Shown here: positions 33,212 through 45,803 of the stretch, piece after piece | How positions within the stretch are numbered: the stretch's first letter is position 1 | How the letters are laid out: every line of letters starts with the position of its first letter | NCBI GenBank assembly: GCA_033439795.1 | Contig: JAUTDP010000012.1 | Location: 868,001-932,000, forward strand | Source: Sordaria brevicollis | Taxonomy: Eukaryota; Ascomycota; Sordariomycetes; Sordariales; Sordariaceae | Length of the DNA: 64,000 nt | Direction of reading: 5' to 3' | Made by a program: the position numbers and the translations under genes | Notes under the pieces: generated by a model | What the model was told of the DNA's origin: nothing | Database searches by the model: none | What the model saw: only the letters and a program-made list of their open reading frames with translations

Positions 33212-34484
33212 ATGCTACCGGCAGGGGTCTCTATCGACCGCATAGGTAAGAATACACAAACCGACTTGCCTCCTCCAACGAGAATACCCATCCCCCGACC
33301 TTCAGACAAGAACTACGAAAATAACACCGAACCTCATCCAAAGCGCGGCCTTCTCGACAAGCGGAAATGTCTCGACGCATAACCTACCAACGAACCCCGT
33401 GTCGGTCGCAGCGCTAGGAAACAGCTTCCTCAAGAGCCAATACAACCTTGGACGAGCCGGACCGTTCCTCGTGGATTACTCCGGTGGTGCTGCCGTCGCC
33501 GCTGCCGCCGCCGCCGCCGCCGTTGCGCCCACTCCTCAACTCTACAATTCCCGACCAGCGCCCGTCGGGCCGTCCTACACTAGCGCGCCAAGCCACGGCG
33601 CCGTTCACGGGCACCTTAACGGCCAGTACCGAAGCGCCGCAACCAACCTCAACACAACACAACAGGTAGGATGGCCTGATCACCATCTCCCGGCGTCCTC
33701 GTCGCGGTTCGCCGCCTCATCGTCAACGGACTCGGTCGACGATATCATGGGCTCGCCCAGCCTCTCCGACTACTCGCTCGACAACCCTTCTCTGTCAACA
33801 GCACCATCCAGCAAGCCGAGCAACAAGAACCACCACCACCATAACCATAATAACCATCACAACAACCACCACGGTGGCGGACATGGCAACAACAACGGCC
33901 GAGGCGGTCGCTCCCAACGCCGCCCCTCCAACCGCGACGAGTTCGACGGCCCTCACCAATTCCTGCAGCGCCCACCGCCCGAATACATCGCCATGCAAGA
34001 GCGCGAACTCCCGCACCTCCCCACCAACCTCCTCGTCCAGGAACAAGACTCGGTCCTAACACAAGTAAACGACCGCCTCTCGCAATGCGCCTACGACTTT
34101 GTCGCCAAGTACCAATTTCCCATCCCGCTCACCCAAGACATGCGCCCCGTCGAGCGTCCGCAAGATAGGGAATGGACCGAGTGGGTGTACCTCCTCAAAC
34201 GGCTAGCCACCAAGCGCCGGATTCCCGCTAGGGTGCTTTACAACGGGCAGATTAAGCAGTTTGTGACGATTTTGGAAAATTCGCTCGAGATGAGACATGC
34301 GGCGAAACATCAGTCAAGGCCGCTGAAGGATGATAGGAATATTTTGCAGCTGATTAGCGCGGGGATTCAGGTTGCCAAGATTCTGAAGGATGCGCCGGCG
34401 ATGGATTTTTTGGATAAGTTGTATGTGAGTACGGAGCAGCAGATTCAGGAGAGGACGAAGGCGGCGGCTGCTAGGTTTAGGTGA
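33212..34484 (+). CDS. Hypothetical protein with Ala and His/Asn repeats and conserved C-terminal half
   Basis: The main exon ends at the TGA at 34482-34484 and its frame is open from well upstream of 33399, but the first in-frame ATG is only at 33748. A spliced start is therefore likely. My best model is exon 33212-33245 (MLPAGVSIDRI), donor GTAAGA, acceptor TCGCAG, and exon 33412-34484. This is in phase and gives 368 residues; a second acceptor six bases on (GCTAG) also keeps phase. The first half is low complexity: an Ala run near residues 40-55, Ser-rich sequence, and a His/Asn/Gly tract near 145-180. The second half looks folded and conserved (LLVQEQDSVLTQVNDRL, EWTEWVYLLKRLATKRRIP, ILQLISAGIQVAKILKDAP). 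I do not recognise the family. No signal peptide, membrane helix or catalytic motif is seen. The frame is sure, the N-terminus is not. Confidence 0.7.
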
Positions 34485-37400
34485 GGTTGAGGGTGAGGGT
34501 GTGGAGGTGGAACTGGGGAGGAGGTGGTGGGAGGTGAGAGGTGGAGGTTGGAGAAGAGATTCTGCTCTCGAGTGAGAGTGAGAGTTGGGTTTTTGGATAT
34601 CTACTTTTGGCTTATGGTTTTGGATTTATGGTTTTGGATTGGTTATATCCCCTAACAGGACTCCGCTCTGGATTTGATTTTCGGGCTATTGCATCATCGG
34701 TTGGCACATACAAGGGCAAGGAAAAGGGTCGCGAGGCTCTGGATATAGAAGGGTTTGGTCATGTAGCATCCACTCGGTCGGAGGCACTCTGTTCTGTTAC
34801 CCTTGTTTTTGGCTTTTGCATTTACACGTTCTTGGGTTTCACGTTTTGGCTTCTACTTCTAGTTCTGGAGAAGAATCCCGGACGAGCAACATGTCGACAA
34901 ACAACAGGAGGCTATTACCACCCTACGTATGGGTGAGGTCAAGAGACGGCTTGTTGACGGAATCATATATAGACCGGGAACGGGAACGGGAAAAGGGCAT
35001 GGAAAGGGAGACAGTACCAAAGAACCTGGAAGTATGGCTCACTGACTTATAATACTGGTCTGTCAGGGAAAGGGAAAGGGAAAACACAAAAAAGAAAACG
35101 AGGAAAACACGGAACATCTGGGCAAATTTCTTGGATACCTAGGATACTGGACGCTACTGGTTGGATAGAAGGAAGGAAGAAAAACGGATAAGGACTGTCG
35201 ATATACCACACTCATCTCTCATCTCTTCAGTTTTGGATATGGCTACGAACTATCCCTGCATGGACCTGGTCAACTCGCATCAAAAGGAGGTGGTATTCAA
35301 GAATGGCGTGTTCTCTTCCCCTTTTACTACCATACTGGTGTGTCTTGGGAGGGTGGTCTTCTGATATTTTGTTTATTCATTTGGCTTTAACATGGCTTAC
35401 TTGATATTTGATACCCTTTTAAACTTCATCACACGTTGTCGACAGTGGCGTGGGCGTTTGCTTTTCACATCACCACCTACGATCTTACTTACCTACTTGC
35501 CCTCGGATAACTTTACCGAGTAACAAACGGCCCGACATCTCTCGTTGTGTTGCACGGCTTATAGCTCATCACCCACTTACCCATCTATATACCGACCTGC
35601 CGACAATACCGAACTCGACTACCGGTTACCAACTCACTACTCACTCGACTACTCATTACTCACCACTCACCACACCGTTGCCACTACCACTACTTCATGT
35701 CGTGGTTCCGGGCTGTGTTGTGTTGCCTTACCTGTCATATCACTCTTGCTGCCGGGTATCCCGTCTTGACTTGCCTCGTTACAATTAAGGGGCCCTTATG
35801 TCTGCCATGGTAGGCGACGGCTTTGTCTCGGCTTTGTTTACCGAGATCTTCTCACGTCGACACTTGCTTACATGGCGAAAGGACTTGGGTTAAGTCACCG
35901 TTGCGATCTTGAGAGTCGCTGGCTGGTTATCCGAATAAAACAAAACAAAACAATCTAGTCTTGGTGAAGTCACAAAAGGATACTTTGTCAAGGACAACCC
36001 ATGAGACTCGGGCTTTAAACCATATTTACCGGCTCTTAGGTAGATATCGCCACCTTCTTCGTGTTGTTGCTGGACTAGGTATGTTGTTCACAACTCGGAA
36101 TTGATGATGACGCTAAGATCTTCAAGATTCCGTGAAAAAAAGACTTATTTGATCCCAGTGGTTTAAGCCGAGGCCCAGGCGAGCGGATATAACAACGTCC
36201 TTGTGCTGTGATGGGTGTATCGTGGGGAAACACAGCATACTCACCTGGTCCTTGTCCATGTCCTTGCAAGCTTCTTGCTTTCCCGTGATGCGTAACGTTG
36301 GGTACGCTAGGGAAAGGGAAAAGGGTTGGTGACACCGTGGGGGAGGAGTAGTAACCGATATGGACTGGATATGTCATCGATGTTTTCGAACGGAATCTAG
36401 AGTTGGATAATCATAACGGGTTTCCGTTTGAAGATGATTCGAGGTGATGATGAACATCACCGCTGTTGTCGTCAACGACCGGGTCTTACTGTTGTGTAAA
36501 AGTGATAGTGTGTTGAGGCATTGCTGGTCTTGGCGGGCTGTTCTGTTGAAGTTATCCGGTGTAGCACCAACGTATACCAACTAGATTTCAAGAGACTGTG
36601 TTCGACTCATCCATAGGCAGACGTAGACTCGATGCCTCGGAAGTGTTAGGCCGGGATGGAAGCCAGACGGATTGTTTGTTCGAGTCCAGTCGAGTCGAAT
36701 CGAGTGACGTTCGCCTTGGATTCCATCTTTGGTGAATAACGCATCTACCATGCAATACACCTCGCCTCCACGGAATATGTCCGTCGTGCCGTCCGTCGAC
36801 ATCCCATTTGTGTTGCAAGCAAGGATCCAGGAAGGGTGAAACGAAAGTGACATATCCGCGTAGACAGCCTCGGTGTGTAGTACGGTCAAGATCAGTACAT
36901 GACGATGGAATAGCTTGAGTTTACTGGTTGATAGTGACCACGAAAAAAACCAGAGAAGAAGACGGGATGCCAGTTGGCCAGTGGGAGGAGGCGCGGTTCA
37001 AATAGTGGCTGTTGAGTTCGGTTCCCAATGTGGTATAGCGTCGCCAAGATGTCGGCTTCCATCACTTCTTCCATTCCTGACTTCTTTCGCATCGAGACAC
37101 TTCACCCCAACAACTTGTCTCCAAATGTCTCCTCTCTGAATGACACCTTGCCCACCTCATGCCCATTCCCATGCCTCCCGCAGTGCGCATCCCCTTGGGG
37201 GGCAGGGCGGGCTGAGTGAACCACCCCTCGATTTCGTCCAATAGGAACATGATGCTGACGGACAATGAGCGATGATCTGGAGGAATGAAGCATGGGCTGG
37301 ATGCAAGTTGCGCATCTGCTCGGTACCCTGAAGAGGTTAGTATATCGTCTGGTTTGTCACAGAGATCTTGTTCGTCAGAGAGGCTTAGCAAGAAGATGAG

Positions 37401-38323
37401 TTCTTGACACCTTCAACACTTCTCTTGATACCTGACCTTCCACAAGTGTGAAGCCACTCCCGGCCTGTCTGCTCTGTACAACATTGTTTCCATCGGGTCA
37501 CTCATGGAGGGGTAGATTAGGCAAGCAAACGTCCTGTCTTGGCCTGACTGACCTCTCCTTGTCAACGTCAGGGTCTCTTCAGCATCAGAAGGACACGAAA
37601 AAGGAACACTGATCTTGTTTGTGTTTCCAATATCTGAATCACTTTTCTCGTTTACAGTTCTTCAACTCACTTCTCTTCTCATGATTGCTCCCATTACCCT
37701 CTTTTCACCACTCACCTTACTGTCTCGGATGGGAATGCCTCAGTCTTGGTAGCTGTCGTGACTCGACTCTACCCTTCCACACGTCCTGCTGCGACACCTA
37801 TGCCGAGTCTCGAACACGCTCAATACGGCAAATCCACATCGACACTCTTGTCGAAAAGAGCATTCCGTGAGCCATTGATCATCGTACTGCTATATTCCAA
37901 AGCCCCCTCAGGCTATAAGAACGAGGGATACATCACACAGAATCTCGAATTGGTTTCACTCTTCCGCACCACTCTCGAACACAGACCGTTCAACAAGCGC
38001 CAAAGAGCTTCGACTATACAAACCATTATCGCAACACAACATCACACCAGCATACGACATAACGTCCACAAACCTATAGACAACAGTCTCTTCACGTTTC
38101 ACCAACCGAGGCCTCAGCCAACGCATCTCTAGGCGTCCAAGACCCCGAGCACCCGGAACAAGGAGGTTCCCCGTTCAAGGAAATCCCGAACATTTACCCC
38201 TTCCAAACCGCCAAAGTGGAGGAATCAAAGAACAACGCCCTCGACAAATCGAGGGCCACCGACGAGGGCAAAGGCCGCGAGACCACATCACCTCCAGCAG
38301 CCGAGTCCATCCCTTCAGAAAAC
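34485..38323. other. Long intergenic region and leader of the Zn2Cys6 gene (3.8 kb)
   Basis: Contains G-rich tail sequence of the preceding gene, GGGAAC/GGGAAA-type imperfect repeats at 34970-35095, and ACTCACTACTC-type low complexity at 35630-35680. From about 37600 there is a CT/AC-rich leader. The frame of the downstream regulator is open from 38063 and reads protein-like from about 38135, so an upstream coding exon or a non-ATG start cannot be excluded. Confidence 0.5.
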
Positions 38324-41300
38324 ATGGCGACTTCACCTCTTATCACCTACTCACCCTTTCAGGGGCATCATCATGGTAACCTCGATCATCAGCAAACCGG
38401 GTATGATCACAGCTACGAGCAAGGTCATCAGCACAGTCATTCCCATACACAAAGTCCCCAGCAACATGGGTATGCTCCCGGATCCATCGGTGGTGACTCG
38501 GATTTCGACCAGCGCGCCTGGGATTTCGTCAACGTCAGCCCCGACACCGGCAATCTGGGTCATCTTCAAGCCAGCCCTGTCCAGGGAAGTATAAGCGGAC
38601 TGAGCAGCTCTTGGACCAATGTCGAGGGGCAGCCTGGAGCTGGCTTGAGCCCCCTTCCGGCTGCCTTGACACCAGATGCCTTCTCTGCATCGCCCGAGGT
38701 TGCCCCTGAGTACGATTTCACAGCTGACATCGCACACCTCCTGGATTCGGAGTATGCCTTGGAAAACGTGGGCTTCAACTTTGTTCCGTCCCCGGATTTG
38801 CAGTACGATCCAGGCATGATTGTTGAAGGAGCACCTCAACAAATTGCCCAGGGCCTTAGCCAACAACCGGAAAACGTTCATGACGGCCTGGATCTCCAAC
38901 TGGCCTTGTCCAATCCCAATGTCCCACCGTGGGATCCTCTTTCTGGTGGCTTTATGAACGTGTCCATGGAGGGTCTTCACTCCCTTCTAGAAATGGACGA
39001 CTTCAACATGGAGGCAGCCCCAGGCGCACTGAGCTCGAGCCCACCCGAGAGCATCAACAGCCATACCTTGAGCCATCAGTCACCCCCTGAGAACGCTCAG
39101 CACCTATCGGTCCCAGTCCAGCAACCACACCCAGCCCCCGTTGTTCATATTCCCGTTGCGGGCCCCTCGTCATCTTCGCACGCGACCTCCAAGCCCATTG
39201 CCATCCATAAGACCCGTGGCAATGCTCGGGTCCAGAAGAAAAAGGCATCGCCCAGCCCACCCGCGGTCACCTTCGCCACTACATCCAATGCCATGGCAGT
39301 GGTGAACTTCCCTGCCGAAAGCAAGTTCGTCGTCATCACTCCTCAGTCCATCAGCGAAGCCGCTGCTAAGGGCAGCAATGCGGCCTACGGCGGTAAGGAC
39401 GCCGAGGGAAGCAACCGGGTCTCCCTCAAGGGCCGCAAGGGTCCTCTACCCCCATCCACCGCCGTTTCGGCCCTAAACGTTCGTCGCAAGGGCGCCTGCT
39501 TCTGCTGCCACGCTCGCAAGGTGAAATGCGAGGAAACCCGCCCTTGTCGGCGGTGCGAGAAACTCAAGCTCACCGTCCCGGATGTAATCTGCTGGCAATT
39601 TAGCGACTTCACCGACGTCATCTTCCCCGGATGGCTAAAAGCGCATCTCACAAAAGAAGGCCCCAAGGGAGCGGAAGAGTACGTCAGGCAGAACGTCGCC
39701 TCCTTCAAAGTGCGCTTTCGAAAGAGCAACGGTGACGGCGCGGACGAAGAAGAAGAAGAAGCCGAGAAACCTATCAAGTTGACGCTCACCCTCGGCCGCG
39801 GCTTCAACAGGGATGCTATGCTCACCGTGTTCGCCAAGTTCTTCACCCCGACGCCGACGGCCACCGACGCGATCAAGTGGTTCACCACGCGCATCCACCC
39901 TGCCGGGAAGCAGTACGGGATTGTCATCGAGGAAAACCCGGCGACGCCGATCGCGCTGCCGCAGGGGTGGATGGACCAGAAGGAAGAGCTGCGTCGCCAT
40001 TTGCGGAGTTTCCATGAGGGTCTGTACAACGAGGATCAATGGGCGTATCTCGTTACGCAGTCGGCTGAGGATGTCACGGATATTCCGAAAAGGGTGCTCC
40101 CCATTTTGAGGAGGTTTGCGAACATGTCCGGTAATAGTATGGTCAAGCGCGCGCTGATGGTTATCACCATGCACTACGCTATGACTTACCATTTGCACCT
40201 ACATCCGGACTCGGTGCGTGATATCGAGGCCGCCGGGTATCGGGTCCCTCAGGGGTTGGATAAGAAGCAGTTGACGGCCAGGGTTCTGAACAGGCAGCTG
40301 AAGGCTGTCACCCAGGACATGATTGAGCGCGAAGTAAGAAGATTGTTCGAGGACTTCAGCAAGGCGCTCAAGCCCAGATCCCGCAAAGAATGGGCGGGCT
40401 GCTTCGCGGCGTTTGCGGCGCTGAGCGTGTTCTTGGAGTATAGAGAGGCGCAGGCGGATGCGTGGGTGAATATGGAAAACCAGTTGAAGAAGAGGGAGTG
40501 GTTGTACAAGGTCCAACAACAACACTACCAGCAGCAAATGCAGCAGCATCTGCAACGCGAAGCCGAGAACCTCCTGGGCAGAAAGGAAGGGGGTGTTGAA
40601 CCTTTTGGGGAGCCGGATGGGCAAGTTGATGAGCTCAGGCTGGAGTTTACCCGAAAACAAGCGTGGGATGTGCTTGAGGCGATCGATAACTTGCCGTTCA
40701 AGCAATTCATGTACCAGTTCCACCAGATCTATCAGACGCATCCGAGTACGGCAAAGGATGGGAAGGCGTTTAACCCGTTTGTGGACGACGAGGCGCTGGA
40801 GAGTCTGAGGGAGTTCCCTGATGGCGACGCGGCCATTTATATGGTGAGGACGTTCAGGGATCGGTTCTTTGATGTTGATGACACTCGTGAGTATTCCCCT
40901 CTTTCTTTTCCTCCCCTTCACTCCGTTGTTTTCCGTGTGTCCCTTCTGTTGCCTTTCGTCATCCCATTTCCTATTGGGGGGTCGTGCCCAAGTCAGCCAA
41001 CAATTTGAGCTGTGAAGCCGTGAAACCTTTGAAGAACCTGAGCTTTCGAGTCATGATCCCACTTTCACCTCCAATCCTGTTCACTTCACATAGGATCCCC
41101 CCTCTTCTCCCGTCCCCTTCACTGAACGTCCTCTCAAGCCTCCTCTCAAAGCCTGCACCCCATAAATTCCCTCCCCTCGACCAGTTTCCTTCTTCCCATT
41201 TCTTCCCACCAAGAATTCCCATAATTTCTTCAACCTCAACACCTCGGTCATCTTCAACACCAAACTGACAACTCCCTCTTCGTCACGAACAACAGGCCGC

Positions 41301-42315
41301 GAACTCGATTTCCTGACCTTCGACCCAAGTCCACCCAAGGAAAACGTCGACCCCCTCAGCGACCCGGGCAACAAAAACAAGACAACACTCTTCAGCCTGT
41401 TCACCGGGCGTCTACTTTCCAAATTCCTGTTATCATTCATTGACGAAAGGATGGTCATGGGTTCGACGGGGTTTACCGGCGGCAACGGCGGCGGTAGTGG
41501 TGGCGGCAGTAGTTTTGCCAGTGGTGGTGGCAATGGAGGTGCGTAGGTTGTGGTTGTGGTAGTAGTGTGATGTGATGTGGTGTATGCTGGAAGTGAAGTG
41601 AAGTGAATGGAACGAAGGGATATGGATGGGAATATGACAGGAACAAAAGGGAGGGAAACCGAAGGAAACGAAGCCGAACTAAAACGCAGTGTCGACGGGT
41701 ATGGGCAAGTTGTTTTCCATCGACTTGTCTATACCAGCCTTACCGCATACTCATCGAATCCATCAACCTTGCCGACGACTCAAAGCTAACCCATCACACT
41801 CCTGAACAGGAGACAAGAAAGCCAAGAAAGGCAACAAGTCCAACAAGGCCAACAGGGCCGACAAGGACGTAACCGTCTCCCCCGCCGTCGACGGCACCGA
41901 CAACCAGAGCAACTCTGAGGCCGAAACCAACATCGTCCAAGAGGTCAACAACGATCTCAACAATGACAACAATAATGACGACGACAACAACAACGATGGC
42001 GGCAACGATACCAGTCCCATGTTGTCCAACGGCTCCATCCTTGGCCCCGCCATTCATCAACAACCCGAGCCGGCCGACGACGTCGAGCAGCAGCCCGCAG
42101 AGAACGACGACAACGATGCCATCGAGGAGAGCTCGATGGTCAGCCCCCACGAAGAAGAAGATGACGCCGAACCTCCCATGACCGCCGAAGAGGCAGAGGT
42201 ACAAGTATTGAGCCCCTCCCTCCGCCGGTTCTACGACGCCAACGGCAACCTTTACCCCTGCGTTTGGATTTTGATGCATACCGACCCGAGAGCTCTGCTT
42301 CGTTGGGGTCGCTAA
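38324..42315 (+). CDS. Zn2Cys6-type transcription factor, 1103 aa
   Basis: Exons 38324-40886, 41296-41538 and 41810-42315, all in phase. Intron 1 is 409 nt (GTGAGT...AACAG) and intron 2 is 271 nt (GTGCGT, CTAAC branch, AACAG). A His/Gln/Ser/Pro-rich N-terminus precedes a binuclear cluster at C392, C395, C402, C408, C411 and C423, with an extra C394. The first spacings (2, 6, 5, 2) are canonical. The last gap of 11 is longer than the usual 6-9, and the helix reads HARKVKCEETRPCRRC. The part after the cluster has no clear fungal-specific transcription factor domain but is well ordered to about residue 850, with a Gln-rich coiled coil near 725-745. The C-terminus is Gly/Ser-rich, then Asn/Asp/Glu-rich, ending in a folded-looking LRRFYDANGNLYPCVWIL piece. 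ATG 38324 has a good context but the frame is open upstream. A nuclear regulator; targets unknown. Confidence 0.8.
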
Positions 42316-43104
42316 TAAAATGGTTAGGGGTATGCCTGGGGACCTGGGGTGGTCTAAGCCGTTCACACCGCAAGCGACAGTTGGGATGAGTTTACCTGAT
42401 CGAGAGTTGGGAGGGAGGGATGGAGGAGCGCGATCTCTCAATCGATACCTACCTTGGTTGGGAGGAGCACACCTGATGCCGATCCGATCTGGCCCGATCC
42501 GGCCCGATCATTCATTCAGTCGATGGAAAAGGAGGATGAAATCCCGGAGGGCCGGAATGCATATGATGGGTGAGATGGTTGGCGTGATGTCGCTGCGATG
42601 CCTTTTTCCCCAATTTTCTTGTAAATTGACGACGGAGAGCAACATGGATTTTTGGCGTTCACGGATGGGGGTCATGATAACCGGTTGAGGTCGGGTTCGA
42701 CATTTGCCCTGGCGTCCTGCTTTCTTCCTTTCGTTTTCTACTACTTCCCCTTGAGGCAGTGGCGAGTTGGCGGTTTAGTACGTCAAGGGAAGGACGGGAG
42801 AGCTGGAGTTGAGAAGGGAAGGGAAAACTGTCATATGGAGCAGGAACGATTTCTAAGATACCTAGAGGTACATTAATTTCGGAGCTAGGAATACTCGGTG
42901 CATACTCGACGCAGAATTGCTGCAAGTCAATAGCAGCTGCAGGAATCAATTGATGGAATTCAACAAAAAAAGGAATAACTTGCACTTCTCAACTATTACC
43001 ATCTTGAATCTGTTGCTGTGCTCATGTTTCTATATTTGTGATACTGCCTCCCAAAAAAGTGCATGACTCATGCCCCATTACCAAAAAAGAAATGGAAAAA
43101 GAAT
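42316..43104. other. 3' intergenic region
   Basis: Follows the Zn2Cys6 gene. It has a small GATCCG/GGCCCGATC repeat cluster at 42481-42508 and then AT-rich sequence up to the tRNA terminator. No open frame supported. Confidence 0.55.
43096..43100 (-). terminator. RNA polymerase III terminator of tRNA-Pro
   Basis: On the minus strand a T5 run begins four bases after the tRNA 3' end; a backup T6 run follows at 43083-43088. This is the standard Pol III stop signal. Confidence 0.8.
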
Positions 43105-43194
43105 GGGGCCACCCGGGGATTGAACCCGGGACCTCTCGCAAGAATGCTCAGGATTGAACCCTAAGCGAGAATCATACCACTAGACCAGCGGCCC
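43105..43194 (-). tRNA. tRNA-Pro (anticodon AGG) with 18-nt intron
   Basis: Read on the minus strand, a full cloverleaf is visible. The acceptor stem is GGGCCGC pairing with GTGGCCC plus discriminator C; the D arm contains TAGTGGTA; the anticodon stem is CTCGC/GCGAG with loop TTAGGGT; and the T arm has GGTTCAA. The anticodon AGG occupies 43160-43162 and reads proline CCU (and CCC through inosine at the first position). An 18-nt insertion at 43141-43158, one base 3' of the anticodon, is at the canonical nuclear tRNA intron position. Its CCTGA can pair with TTAGG of the loop, as expected for splicing-endonuclease substrates. Without the intron the tRNA is 72 nt. CCA is not encoded, as usual in eukaryotes. 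Confidence 0.93.
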
Positions 43195-43685
43195 TTTTTG
43201 ATTTGTTGTTGAAAGTTGTCCCCGTTGCTGTAACTATGAGAGTGGCTGCATGTGGTTGTGATCGGTTCTGGAACATGAAGGTGAACGTAGTGTTTTATCC
43301 ATGGGCAATTAATTATCAGCTGTGGTATCGGTACGAGAATTGAAATTTTGATCATGATACCTAGGAACCAAAAGATATAATGCTCAGAGAATATAAGAAG
43401 GTTTCTTGACGAGACAGAATAGAAATGAGCATGATTCTTGGTTCTGGTGCTGGTGTTGGCGTTAGTGTTGCCATTGTCCATATCCGTCATGTCGAGATGC
43501 AGGTAATCAATCACCCCTGAAGTCCAAAGTGAAAGAAGATGCGACAGAGACAACAAATCGATCAAAATTCCCGAGCACATGTGAAGAAGTCCAGAATGAA
43601 GGGAAAGGGAAGGGAGAAAACGAAATAGAAGAGAAGACGAGGCAGCGTGGTGGTCACACGACACCCCCAAACCCAACAAGAACCA
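43195..43685. other. Intergenic region between tRNA-Pro and P450
   Basis: About 0.5 kb holding the tRNA upstream flank and the 3' region of the P450 gene. No further feature seen. Confidence 0.6.
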
Positions 43686-45803
43686 TCAATATGCCTCCTT
43701 TTCCCCATCCCTATCCACAACCCTCAACCTAACCCACAACCCCGGCTTCTGCCAGACCATCCACGCCTTCAACCCTCTCATATTCCCATTCGGATCCCAC
43801 TTTTCATTTTCTTTCTGCTCTTGTTCTCCCTCGGGTAATTCCAAATCAAAATGCCAAACTAGATGAGCCATGATTAATCGTTGCTCGATGTTAGCCAAGT
43901 TTTTCCCGATGCAGCCGCGCGGACCGTAACTGAATGGTTGGGAGGCGTGGGGCTTGTCCGTTGCGAATTCGGAAGTATTGAGAGAGGATGGGGTGGTGGT
44001 GGATGGTTGGGAGTAGGAAAGCCAGCGCTCTGGCAAAAAGTCGAGCGGTCGAGAAAAGTTGAGTGGTAAGTGAGTGGCGGCCCAGGGGGAGAGAGAGACT
44101 GTTGTCTTTTGGGTTTTTAGTACAGCACAGGGCTAGGGGGAAAGAAGAAGAAGACTTACTCCTCCAGGAACAGCATGGCCATCAACAACAGCACCACCAG
44201 GAGGTACGACACGGCAGAGGTTCGTCGGTACAGGCGCGCATATCCTCAAGACCTCTTGGTTGACGGCGTTCAGATAAGGCAGATCTTTAACGGTCGCCCA
44301 GCTGATCTCGCTCGCATACTTGAACGTCCCTCGTACTTCGTCAACAAGCTTCTTGTACTTGTCTCTGTTCCTCAACATCAAGTTGACCCAGGCAGATAAC
44401 ATAAGAGCCGTTGTATCGCTTCCTGCCGCACTGTTTCACCCCTTCTGTTAGCCAAGTTTTATAGTTCAGGGGCAAGATAACTCACGTAAACAAAGCCGTA
44501 TTCATCACAATCTCCAACTCGCTCAACAGCGCCTTAGCCTCGTTATTTCTCAACACATAGTAAATAAAATCCTTATGCTCACGATCCTTATCCTCCAACC
44601 TACGCATCGTCTTCTCCCTCGCCTTCAAGAAATGCGCCTGTCTCCAGGCTGTGTACTTCTTCGGCGTCAAGTTCTTGGCCAGGAACCCCGTCAACCACGT
44701 CCCAACTCCCGTCAGTCGGCGCATAGCCTGGTCGTACATGCCCGCGCTGGCAATGTTGACGATGCTGGTTGACCACTCGCTGGCCTCGCCGCTGTCGAGA
44801 CATCCGAAAGGTTCGGCAAAGCAGAGTTCGCCAATGACGTCGAAGGTGGTGTAGGTGAGCCATGCGGCCATGTCGACGGCTTTTGCCTCGCCGGATTTAC
44901 CGGCTAGGCGGTGGAGAGAAGCGATTAGCTTGTCGATGTGCGTTTGGATCAGGGGTTCTTGGCCGAGGAGGGCAGTATTGCTGAAGCCGTAGGCCCAGGC
45001 CTTTCGCTGCCGGACGTGGTCGTTCCATGGTGCGAGAGTGAGGGCGCGAGCGGGTATATGTTGGGGGAGACCGCCGGCTTGGAGAGGGGATTTCTCCATG
45101 TCTGGCTTTCCGGGCTGGGGTGAGGTCAGTGTGTCTGTAGTTTGGCTATTTCGTAGGTGTATAGTAACTCACTTTGTTACCATAGATATCATCCCAGGCA
45201 TCGGCGCCGCAGAATATGAGTTCATTGGGAGATACGCGTACCACAGGACCTATGTGTAGTCATCGTCAACCACTGTGTTTCTGGAACTATCGCCATTCTT
45301 TGGTTGAAGGTGCATTGAGTCCCAAGATGATCATTGCTGGCTAGCAAAGATTTTAGCAGTGTATGAGACAGTGGACTTACCATATTTTTCGTGTAACCTT
45401 ATATGGTAGGCGTGTTGTCTTCCTGCTACGATGGCTAGCACTTCGGGCAGGGGAGATATCGCGTTGATCCATGGTCCCGGGAATTTGGATAGCGAATGGA
45501 AAAATATCCGTCGTACCACGAAGGCGATTGAGGTCGAGATAGCCTGGAGCACAGTTAGATGTAATTGTGGTCTCTAGCGTAGTTCATCATTGCGACAGAA
45601 TCTATCATCGACTCCTTTGCGTGACAATGATCCAGTCTTGGAGCGGTTTCAAGCCGGCATTGTTGCTCGTAGCGACCAAGAGCTGATGGATTCAGCACCA
45701 TATGATCGGCATAAGGGGGGGAAATGAAGGCAAGAACACGCACCAGAAACAGAGCCAGTTTGATGATCGAGTCACTCGTTTGGAGAATACCGAGTAAAGC
45801 CAT
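43686..45803 (-). CDS. Cytochrome P450 monooxygenase, 539 aa
   Basis: Six exons on the minus strand: 45744-45803, 45381-45543, 45173-45249, 44486-45114, 44160-44430, 43686-44105, all in phase. Residues about 13-38 form an N-terminal membrane anchor that is only complete after joining exons 1 and 2, followed by the proline hinge FPGPW. The I-helix has AGSDTT (312-317), the ExxR pair is E369-R372, the PERW-type motif is near 424-428, and the haem loop is FSYGPRGCIG with the Cys thiolate ligand at 465. All key P450 elements are present, so it should be an active endoplasmic-reticulum enzyme using NADPH-P450 reductase. The substrate is unknown and there is no biosynthetic cluster around it; the nearest gene is the HeLo-pseudokinase. 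The last intron uses an AAAAG acceptor with a competing CAG seven bases on, which would break the frame. Confidence 0.88.

Noticed and set aside
41794..42441. Minus-strand open frame of 215 codons, Val/Gly-rich and hydrophobic
   Set aside because: Complement of the Asn/Asp-rich third exon of the Zn2Cys6 regulator; the plus-strand splice model explains the region.
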